From: Alphaproteobacteria bacterium
GTDB taxonomy: Bacteria > Pseudomonadota > Alphaproteobacteria > Sphingomonadales > Sphingomonadaceae
Direction of reading: 5' to 3'
Assembly: GCA_018970965.1 (NCBI GenBank)
Contig: JAGWVG010000081.1
Location: 1 to 7,553, forward strand
Length of the DNA: 7,553 bases
The position numbers and the translations under genes were made by a program. Shown piece after piece: positions 1 through 5,959 of this stretch. The notes below the pieces were generated by a model. That model did no database searches. It saw only the letters and a program-made list of their open reading frames with translations, and was not told the origin of the DNA. The first letter of the stretch is position 1; the number at the start of each line of letters is the position of its first letter.

Positions 1-1887
1 TCGCTGTTGTTTCAATATGGCGTCGACATTTGGTATTCCAAACGCGCGCAGGGCATGTTTGAAAACACCACGGCATTGGCGCAGCAGCTCTATTCCGAAA
101 AGCAAAAGCGCGTGATGGATGAGACATCCGTTATGGCAGGTGATTTGGTATCCGCCCTTGCACTTGCCCCGATCGAAAGTCAGGCATTTGCCAATCAATT
201 TGCGTATCAGGTTTATCAGCGTGAATTATCTGAGGCCGCTGTTCTCGCCATTTCGCAACAAAATGGCGTTCAAACCCTTGCCATCGTAAACCCTTATGAG
301 CGCAAAACGAACAATTGGGTGCCCCCCGATATCGCGCAGGATTTGCGAACGCGTCGGCAAACAATTTTCCGGGATACGGGCAATCGCATGGAGGCGGTAA
401 CGCCAATGCCCGGCACGAAAGATTTGTTTCTATACGCCAGCCGCGTCGCCGACACAGAGACGCTGACACAAGCACGCCGCGCGGCGCTTGTGTTGAAGGA
501 TTATAACGCGCTTTTGGCGCGCTCGGCAAAGCTGCAATGGCAGCTTAACGCGGCGCTCTATTTGTTGTCGCTGACAATTATTGGTCTAGCTGTTTTTACG
601 GCTTTGCGCGTGGCTGACCGCTTGGTCCAGCCGGTTGGCGAGCTGGTTGATGCCGCGCGCCGTGTTGCGGGTGGCGATTTGAGCGTGCGTGTGTCGACCT
701 CGCACAATCGGGATGAGGTTGGGGTTCTTTCTCGGGCGTTTAACCGAATGACTGAGCGGTTGGGCGAACAGAATATGGATCTGATCGCGTCTAACGACCT
801 TCTTGATCGCCGACGGGCGCTGATCGAGGCCGTTTTGTCGGGTGTGACGGCAGGTGTCATTTCTATCACGCCCGAGCGTCGCGTGCGGCTGATTAATCGT
901 TCGGCAAGTGCATTGCTGCGCGTCGATCCCGATGCAGTGACGGGAAGCACGTTGCGGGAATTGGCACCCGAATTTGATGCCCTTATGGATGATGATCGCG
1001 GGGAAGCTGTGATCCAGCTGGCGAGCGCGGGCGAGCCACGGACGCTTGCTGTGAAGATCGTGGCCAGTGAATTTGGCCAAATCCTTACCTTTGACGATAT
1101 TACGCAACAGCTGATTGATCAACGGCGGGCAGCATGGTCAGATGTCGCTCGCCGGGTAGCGCATGAAATCAAAAACCCGCTGACGCCGATTCAGCTGGCT
1201 GCCGAGCGCCTTAAGCGGCGCTTTTCCAAAGAAGTTTCTTCTGATCCTGCCGCTTTTGATCGGCTGACGGATACGATTGTCCGTCAGGTAGGAGATTTGC
1301 GACGGATGGTAGATGAATTTTCATCCTTTGCGCGCATGCCCAAGCCGCAATTTGCCAATGAGGCCATTGTCGATATCGCGCGTGAGGCCATGTTCCTCCA
1401 TGAAGTCGCTAATCCGGCCATCGCCTTTACGCTAACGGCCCCAACGCCATCGCCGCAAATCTTGTGTGATCGCCGACAATTGGCGCAGGCGCTTTCAAAT
1501 ATTGTGAAGAATGGCGTGGAAGCAATTGCACAGACTGGGCGTGAAGATGGTGCAGTCGATATGCAGATTGATGCGGCAGATGGCGGCGAATTGACCATTC
1601 ACATATCCGACACTGGCATAGGCCTGCCTTTGGAGCGAGATCGGATCATTGAGCCGTATATGACGACACGTCCCGGTGGCACCGGCCTTGGCCTCGCCAT
1701 TGTGAAGAAGATTATTGAAGAACATATGGGCAGTATAAGTTTTGCTGATCGCGAAGGTGGCGGCGCAGTTGTGACTGTGCGTCTTGATCCACAGCAAATG
1801 GCCGCCGCCATCGCGCGCCGGGCCCAAGATGCCACATCTTCGCAAGAAGACATGCCTTCCGCACTTACTCGTTCAAGGAGCAATTGA
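1..1887 (+). CDS. ntrY: NtrY-type sensor histidine kinase, 3' portion (5' end outside window)
   Basis: Membrane-bound sensor kinase of the NtrYX two-component system, expected to phosphorylate the NtrX encoded next to it. The reading frame is open from base 1, so the start lies upstream; 628 residues are visible and NtrY proteins are usually about 700-770, so the N-terminal membrane segments are missing. Numbering residue 1 from base 1, the order is: an extracytoplasmic sensor region to about 180, one transmembrane helix at about 184-202 (bases 550-606), a HAMP linker at about 203-255, a PAS-like domain at about 268-370, then the kinase core. The phospho-acceptor is His388 in the H-box HEIKNPLTPIQL. 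The ATP-binding boxes are intact: N-box NIVKNGVEAI (Asn504), DTGIGLP (Asp537) and GTGLGLA (560 onward). The HEIKNPLTPIQL H-box and the following ntrX distinguish it from NtrB. It ends 3 nt before ntrX. The identity of the sensed signal cannot be read from the sequence. Confidence 0.95.
   Translation, partial: SLLFQYGVDIWYSKRAQGMFENTTALAQQLYSEKQKRVMDETSVMAGDLVSALALAPIESQAFANQFAYQVYQRELSEAAVLAISQQNGVQTLAIVNPYERKTNNWVPPDIAQDLRTRRQTIFRDTGNRMEAVTPMPGTKDLFLYASRVADTETLTQARRAALVLKDYNALLARSAKLQWQLNAALYLLSLTIIGLAVFTALRVADRLVQPVGELVDAARRVAGGDLSVRVSTSHNRDEVGVLSRAFNRMTERLGEQNMDLIASNDLLDRRRALIEAVLSGVTAGVISITPERRVRLINRSASALLRVDPDAVTGSTLRELAPEFDALMDDDRGEAVIQLASAGEPRTLAVKIVASEFGQILTFDDITQQLIDQRRAAWSDVARRVAHEIKNPLTPIQLAAERLKRRFSKEVSSDPAAFDRLTDTIVRQVGDLRRMVDEFSSFARMPKPQFANEAIVDIAREAMFLHEVANPAIAFTLTAPTPSPQILCDRRQLAQALSNIVKNGVEAIAQTGREDGAVDMQIDAADGGELTIHISDTGIGLPLERDRIIEPYMTTRPGGTGLGLAIVKKIIEEHMGSISFADREGGGAVVTVRLDPQQMAAAIARRAQDATSSQEDMPSALTRSRSN
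1875..1880 (+). promoter_or_regulatory. ribosome binding site of ntrX
   Basis: AAGGAG lies 10 nt upstream of the ntrX ATG and inside the last codons of ntrY. It supports the ATG at 1891 and translation of ntrX from the ntrY transcript. Confidence 0.75.
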
Positions 1888-1890
1888 CCT

Positions 1891-3279
1891 ATGGGCCTCG
1901 ATATTCTGGTCGTTGATGACGAAGAAGATATCCGGGATTTGGTCGCTGGGGTCCTTGAGGATGAAGGCTATGCCGCGCGCACTGCAGCCGATAGCGATGC
2001 GGCTTTGGCTGCAATTGCAGATCGGCGGCCTTCCCTGGTGTTGCTCGATGTTTTCCTGAAAGGCTCTCGTCTCGATGGGCTGGAGCTGTTGGATGAGATT
2101 AAGCGGCGGGATCCAAGCCAGCCAGTTCTCGTCATTTCAGGCCATGGCAATTTGGACACGGCCGTCTCTGCCATTCGGCGCGGGGCCAGCGACTTTATTG
2201 AAAAGCCATTTGAAGCCCAGCGCTTGCTGTTGTTGGTTTCCCGCGCGACCGAGACAGAGCGGCTGCGCGCTGAGAATGAAACCTTGAAGGCCCAAATTGG
2301 GTTTGAAGAACAACTTAGCGGGACATCGGGGGCCATCAACCAAGTCCGCGCAACGTTGAAACGTGTGGCGCCGACAGGCAGCCGCGTCCTCATCAGCGGG
2401 CCTGCTGGCGTCGGCAAAGAAGTCGCGGCGCGCATGCTGCACAGCTGGAGCCCGCGGGCGACGGCTCCATTCGTTGTGGTCAGCGCGGCGCGCATGACAC
2501 CAGAGCGCGTGGAAGAAGAGTTGTTTGGCTCCGAAAGATCAGACGGCACTATCACCCCGGGCCTGTTAGAGCGAGCGCATGGCGGCACGCTGTTTTTGGA
2601 TGAAATAGCGGATATGCCGATGACAACGCAGGGCAAAATTCTGCGTGTGTTGACCGATCAAAGCTTCACCCGTGTCGGTGGCCAACGGCAAGTGAAAGTC
2701 GATGTGCGCGTGTTATCTTCGACAGCGCGGACATTGACGGCCGAGATTGACGCGGGCCGCTTCCGCGAGGACTTCTATTATCGGCTGAATGTGGTGCCGG
2801 TCTTCATTCCAGCCTTGAGCGAACGGCGAGAGGATATTCCAGCGCTTGTTGAGCAATTTGCAGCGCGTTATGCCGCTGAGCGCCGCGTGCCGACCCCGGA
2901 AGTGACGGCAGACGCAATGGCTGCGCTGCAAGCCTATGATTGGCCGGGCAATGTGCGCCAGTTGCGCAATATTGTTGAGCGAACGATCATCCTCGCGCCT
3001 GGCGAGCGCATTGGCTGCATCGAAATGGATATGCTGCCTGCTGAAGTTTTGCACGATCCAACGGGTGGAACGTCTGCAAGCCAGGCCAGCTCAATCATGG
3101 GGGCCCCTTTGCGCGAAGCGCGTGAGGCCTTTGAACGTGAATATTTGCGCGTTCAGATTCGGCGGTTTTCCGGCAATATCTCGCGCACGGCCCAGTTTAT
3201 CGGGATGGAAAGATCTGCCCTGCACCGCAAACTCAAAATTTTGGGAATGGTGGAAGATCGGGACATAGGAGAAGATTAA
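1891..3279 (+). CDS. ntrX: NtrX response regulator (receiver, AAA+ and Fis-type DNA-binding domains)
   Basis: Cytoplasmic transcription regulator of the NtrC family, partner of NtrY; 462 aa, close to the usual family length. Receiver domain at about 1-120 with acidic pair Asp9/Asp10, phospho-acceptor Asp53 in LLDVFLKGSRLDG (a form typical of NtrX rather than NtrC) and Lys105 in EKPF. AAA+ domain at about 142-370 with Walker A GPAGVGKE (170-177), Walker B LFLDE (234-238), the arginine-containing FREDFYYRLN segment and sensor II WPGNVRQLRN (351-360). The C-terminal Fis-type helix-turn-helix is at about 417-453 (FSGNISRTAQFIGMERSALH). The GAFTGA loop that contacts sigma-54 in canonical members is absent: between ELFG (210-213) and GGTLFLDE there is only a shortened segment (SERSDGTITPGLLERAH). 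Loss of this loop is, to my knowledge, usual in alphaproteobacterial NtrX, so the protein probably acts on sigma-70-type promoters or as a repressor rather than as a sigma-54 activator. Some alphaproteobacteria carry trkA between ntrX and hfq; it is not here. Confidence 0.95.
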   Translation: MGLDILVVDDEEDIRDLVAGVLEDEGYAARTAADSDAALAAIADRRPSLVLLDVFLKGSRLDGLELLDEIKRRDPSQPVLVISGHGNLDTAVSAIRRGASDFIEKPFEAQRLLLLVSRATETERLRAENETLKAQIGFEEQLSGTSGAINQVRATLKRVAPTGSRVLISGPAGVGKEVAARMLHSWSPRATAPFVVVSAARMTPERVEEELFGSERSDGTITPGLLERAHGGTLFLDEIADMPMTTQGKILRVLTDQSFTRVGGQRQVKVDVRVLSSTARTLTAEIDAGRFREDFYYRLNVVPVFIPALSERREDIPALVEQFAARYAAERRVPTPEVTADAMAALQAYDWPGNVRQLRNIVERTIILAPGERIGCIEMDMLPAEVLHDPTGGTSASQASSIMGAPLREAREAFEREYLRVQIRRFSGNISRTAQFIGMERSALHRKLKILGMVEDRDIGED

Positions 3280-3414
3280 CATTTGACGCGGTAGACCCCG
3301 CGCGGGATCCGCGCTAAATAGACATATGCCCCTGGTGATTTTTTAAAGGGGATAGGCAGCGCCAAAGCGCGCCATTCAGCGGTTTGACCGCCAATGACAG
3401 AAAAGGAAGATAAT
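3280..3414 (+). promoter_or_regulatory. ntrX-hfq intergenic leader with three predicted hairpins
   Basis: This 135-nt gap is the only sizeable non-coding stretch. Three short inverted repeats can be read directly. The first is a 6-bp all-GC stem GCGCGG/CCGCGC with a GAT loop (3300-3314). The second is a 5-bp CCCCT/AGGGG stem with a 13-nt loop holding six T in a row (3329-3351). The third is a 5-bp GCGGT/ACCGC stem with a TTG loop (3379-3391), 11 nt upstream of the hfq ribosome binding site. None of the stems is followed by a T-run, so none looks like a standard intrinsic terminator. TTGACG at 3283-3288 resembles a -35 box but has no -10 box at proper spacing. It may be a post-transcriptional control or processing region for hfq; that role is inference. 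Confidence 0.4.
3403..3409 (+). promoter_or_regulatory. ribosome binding site deciding the hfq start
   Basis: AAGGAAG ends 5 nt before the ATG at 3415. It lies downstream of an in-frame ATG at 3394, which therefore has no matching site of its own. This favours the shorter start, whose product begins [10 protein letters not shown], as is usual for Hfq. Confidence 0.8.
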
Positions 3415-3897
3415 ATGGCTGATAAAAGCAACACCCTTCAGGACATTTTCCTCAACACGCTGCGCAAAGGCAAAGTCCCCGTCACCATGTTTTTGGTGAA
3501 GGGTGTCAAGCTGCAGGGCATTATCACCTGGTTTGACAATTTTTCAGTGCTGCTGCGGCGCGACGGCCAATCGCAGTTGGTGTATAAGCACGCCATTTCG
3601 ACAATTATGCCGGGCCAATCCGTTGATATTGAAGGCATGCGCGCGGCGATTGGGGCGGGCAAAAAGTCAAAGGCGCTGCAAGATGTATTCTTGTCCGCGG
3701 CAGAGCGTAGCCAGACGCCTGTCACGATGTTCCTTGTCAACGGTGTGATGCTGCAGGGCGAAGTGGCAACCTTTGACCTGTTCTGCCTGTTGCTGCAGCG
3801 CGACGCGATGTCGCAGCTGGTTTATAAGCATGCGATTTCGACTGTTCAGCCTGCGCATCCGCTGAACTTGGCCGAGGAAGAAGCAGACGAAGATTGA
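3415..3897 (+). CDS. hfq: RNA chaperone Hfq with two tandem Sm-like domains
   Basis: RNA-binding Sm-like protein that pairs small RNAs with mRNAs. At 160 aa it is about twice the usual alphaproteobacterial length of roughly 80, because it holds two complete Hfq cores in one chain. Domain 1 spans residues 7-66 (TLQDIFL to KHAISTIMP) and domain 2 spans 87-146 (ALQDVFL to KHAISTVQP), joined by a linker of about 20 residues; aligned without gaps they match at 36 of 60 positions by my count. Both keep the LQD-F start, the Phe of the proximal pocket (Phe43, Phe123) and the YKHAIST signature (57-63, 137-143). Domain 1 also has a basic rim (RKGK, 17-20) and the distal Lys32; domain 2 has ERSQ and Met112 there. 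The tail is acidic (EEEADED). Family Hfq is a hexamer of single domains, so three of these chains would suffice for a ring (inference). ATG 3415 was chosen on its ribosome binding site; an in-frame ATG at 3394 would add seven residues. Its stop overlaps hflX. Confidence 0.95.
   Translation: MADKSNTLQDIFLNTLRKGKVPVTMFLVKGVKLQGIITWFDNFSVLLRRDGQSQLVYKHAISTIMPGQSVDIEGMRAAIGAGKKSKALQDVFLSAAERSQTPVTMFLVNGVMLQGEVATFDLFCLLLQRDAMSQLVYKHAISTVQPAHPLNLAEEEADED
3433..3852 (+). repeat. intragenic duplication of the Hfq Sm domain
   Basis: Two diverged copies of a 180-bp unit, 3433-3612 and 3673-3852, are separated by 60 bp. They encode the two Sm-like cores of hfq, about 60% identical in protein. The best-preserved part is the TATAAGCA and ATTTCGAC region encoding YKHAIST. 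Many silent differences and an uneven spread of substitutions indicate an old, selected duplication rather than a recent tandem slip. Confidence 0.85.
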
Positions 3898-5198
3898 GCG
3901 TCTTTAATCGCCAAGAAGAAGACGGCTTTGGGCGGGGTGCCCGGGCCGTCATCGCTTATCCGGATATTGGCAGCAGCGCACGCAATGCAGAGGCGCGACT
4001 GGACGAAGCCGCGGGCCTTGCGGAAGCCATTGGCATTTCCGTTGTAGAGCGCGTTGGCTATCGCATCCGTGCAGCCCGGCCCGCAACTTTATTTGGTGCA
4101 GGGCAAGTCGAAGATTTGGCATCGCGGTGCGCGGCACATGAGGTAGAGCTCATCATTGTTGATGGCGCATTGACGCCGGTTCAACAGCGGAACTTAGAAA
4201 AAGAGAGCAAGGCCAAGGTCATTGACCGCACAGGCCTGATCTTAGAAATTTTCGGTGAACGCGCAGCCACGGCGGAAGGCCGACTGCAGGTGGAGCTTGC
4301 CCACTTAGATTATCAAGCCGGTCGGCTGGTGCGCAGTTGGACGCACTTGGAGCGTCAGCGCGGGGGCTTTGGCTTTCTTGGCGGCCCGGGTGAAACCCAA
4401 ATTGAAGCGGACCGACGGCTGATCCGCGATCGCATGGCAAAATTGCGCCGCGAGCTGGAACAGGTCCGCCGCACGCGTGGTCTGCATCGGGATCGGCGGA
4501 AAAAGGCGCCTTGGCCGGTAATCGCGTTGGTGGGTTATACCAATGCCGGCAAATCTACGCTGTTCAACCATCTGACCGGCGCAACGGTGATGGCCGAAGA
4601 TTTGCTGTTTGCGACGCTTGATCCAACGATGCGCCAAATCTCGCTGCCCGGCATCGACAAAGCAATTTTGTCGGACACGGTGGGCTTTGTATCTGATTTG
4701 CCGACGCAATTGGTGGCAGCGTTTCGCGCCACGCTGGAAGAAGTGAATTCGGCAGACCTTGTTGTCCATGTTCGAGACATTTCCCATCCAGATAGCGATG
4801 CGCAGCGTGATGATGTGGAGCGCGTTCTGACTGAGATTGGCGCGCGTGGTGAAGATGCAGCGCCAATGTTGGAAGTCTGGAACAAAATTGACCAATTAAC
4901 GCCGGATGCGCGAGATGTGCTGCGCGCCGAAGCGGCCCGCCGTGAGGATGTAGTTTTGGTATCCGCCTTAACGGGAGAGGGGACGGAAGCGCTGGCAAAT
5001 GCCTGTTCTACCCGGCTGACATCTGCGCATCGCATCCGTCACATTGCATTGCCATTGAGCCAAGGAGCAGCAATTGCTTGGGTGCATGCGCATGGTGAGG
5101 TGGTTGAGCAGCGCGCCGAGGTAGAAACGATGCATTTGGCGGTGCGCTTATCCGATGAAGATTTCGCGCGCTTCCAATCACGCTTTCAGGGCTTTTAA
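3894..5198 (+). CDS. hflX: GTPase HflX
   Basis: Ribosome-associated GTPase that in characterised bacteria binds the 50S subunit and splits stalled or heat-stressed ribosomes. 434 aa, normal for the family. The N-terminal HflX domain is at about 15-205 and includes the ATLFGAGQ segment (64-71) and the signature [13 protein letters not shown] (163-175), followed by a basic coiled region (about 176-204). The G domain is complete: G1 GYTNAGKS (214-221), G2 region ATLDPT (240-245), G3 DTVGF (261-265), G4 NKID (330-333) and G5 SALTGEG (357-363). A short C-terminal domain follows. The start is a TTG at 3894 sharing four bases (TTGA) with the hfq stop; there is no ATG near the conserved N-terminus. 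A GAGGAAG inside hfq at 3874-3880 is 13 nt away, rather far, so translation is probably coupled to hfq. hfq-hflX adjacency is common in proteobacteria. Its 3' end overlaps convergent mazG. Confidence 0.96.
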   Translation: MSVFNRQEEDGFGRGARAVIAYPDIGSSARNAEARLDEAAGLAEAIGISVVERVGYRIRAARPATLFGAGQVEDLASRCAAHEVELIIVDGALTPVQQRNLEKESKAKVIDRTGLILEIFGERAATAEGRLQVELAHLDYQAGRLVRSWTHLERQRGGFGFLGGPGETQIEADRRLIRDRMAKLRRELEQVRRTRGLHRDRRKKAPWPVIALVGYTNAGKSTLFNHLTGATVMAEDLLFATLDPTMRQISLPGIDKAILSDTVGFVSDLPTQLVAAFRATLEEVNSADLVVHVRDISHPDSDAQRDDVERVLTEIGARGEDAAPMLEVWNKIDQLTPDARDVLRAEAARREDVVLVSALTGEGTEALANACSTRLTSAHRIRHIALPLSQGAAIAWVHAHGEVVEQRAEVETMHLAVRLSDEDFARFQSRFQGF

Positions 5199-5959
5199 AC
5201 CCGCATTTTTGCTTTTTGCCACAAAGCTTCTTTGCGCTCGAGCGTCAGCGCAGTGAAGGCATCGCCAGCCTCTTCCTCCATAGCGCGGAAGCGGACTTCA
5301 AATTTCTGGTTGGCGCGGCGCAGAGCGGCTTCTGGATCAATCTTAAATTTGCGCGCCCAATTAACGATGGCAAAGAGCAAATCGCCGATTTCCTCTTCGC
5401 GCGCCTCGGCATCCTCTGCGGCATCTACTTCGGCAAGCTCTTCAATAATTTTAGCGCGTGCGCCGCTGGCATCCGGCCAATCAAACCCTGTGCGGGCGGC
5501 ACGTTTTTGCAGCTTTTCGGCGCGTAAAAGCGCGGGCAACCCCAAGGCAACGCCCGCCAGTGCGCCTTGCGCCTCTCCAGATGCTTTTTCGGCGCGCTCG
5601 GCTTCTTTCAGCGCCTCCCAATCAACGCTGGTGGCATCACCAAAGACATGCGGATGGCGCCGCTCCATCTTCTCGCAAATGGTGGCAGCGACATCGGCAA
5701 AGTCAAAAGCACCTTCTTCTTCCGCCATGCGCGCATGGAAGACGACCTGAAGAAGCAAATCGCCCAATTCCTCCTTCAAGCTGGCCAAATCGGCGCGCGC
5801 AATGGCGTCTGCCACTTCATAGGCCTCTTCAATTGTGTAGGGCGCAATCGTTGCATAGCTTTGCTCGACATCCCAAGGGCAGCCAGACACCGGATCGCGC
5901 AGCTGCGCCATAATCGACAGCAAACGATCCATCTCATCAAGCGGCTTATTTTGGGACAT
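5195..5959 (-). CDS. mazG: Nucleoside triphosphate pyrophosphohydrolase MazG
   Basis: House-cleaning enzyme that hydrolyses (d)NTPs to the monophosphates and pyrophosphate. At 254 aa it is a full two-domain MazG (E. coli 263 aa). The N-terminal MazG domain holds GCPWD (26-30) and the metal-binding set E44-E45-x-x-E48 with E64-x-x-D67. The C-terminal domain repeats it with E173-E174-x-x-E177 and E190-x-x-D193, preceded by the conserved KLQKRAARTGFDWPD (149-163). The ATG at 5959 was chosen because the conserved region starts directly after it, GGAGG lies 10 nt upstream, and the ATG shares its A with the astB stop (TAATG). Longer in-frame starts would read back into astB. It is therefore expected to be translated from the astA-astB transcript. 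Its TAA overlaps the hflX TAA on the other strand. In other alphaproteobacteria mazG also lies near hfq-hflX; here it is in opposite orientation. Confidence 0.95.
   Translation of the reverse strand: MSQNKPLDEMDRLLSIMAQLRDPVSGCPWDVEQSYATIAPYTIEEAYEVADAIARADLASLKEELGDLLLQVVFHARMAEEEGAFDFADVAATICEKMERRHPHVFGDATSVDWEALKEAERAEKASGEAQGALAGVALGLPALLRAEKLQKRAARTGFDWPDASGARAKIIEELAEVDAAEDAEAREEEIGDLLFAIVNWARKFKIDPEAALRRANQKFEVRFRAMEEEAGDAFTALTLERKEALWQKAKMRV

Noticed and set aside
3283..3320. Possible sigma-70 promoter for hfq: TTGACG at 3283-3288 with TAAATA at 3315-3320.
   Set aside because: The spacer is 26 nt, far from the usual 16-18, and nothing like a -10 box is found at 17 nt. It is not supported as a promoter.
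3384..3414. TTGACC (3384-3389) and GATAAT (3409-3414) as a promoter immediately before hfq.
   Set aside because: The 19-nt spacer is poor, the start site would fall inside the hfq coding region, and the GATAAT overlaps the ribosome binding site and spacer.
3394..3414. Upstream in-frame ATG for hfq, adding seven residues.
   Set aside because: The ribosome binding site lies between this ATG and the one at 3415, and the shorter product matches the usual Hfq N-terminus.
4305..4895. Long antisense open frame of 196 codons inside hflX, and similar ones in ntrY, ntrX and astB.
   Set aside because: They overlap strongly conserved enzymes on the other strand and have no recognisable domains; they follow from the GC-rich codon structure.
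5189..5217. Terminator-like GGG...CCC inverted repeat followed by two T5 runs at the hflX end.
   Set aside because: The stem is only 3 bp with an 8-nt loop, and the T-rich part encodes the lysine-containing C-terminus of mazG. Too weak to call a terminator.
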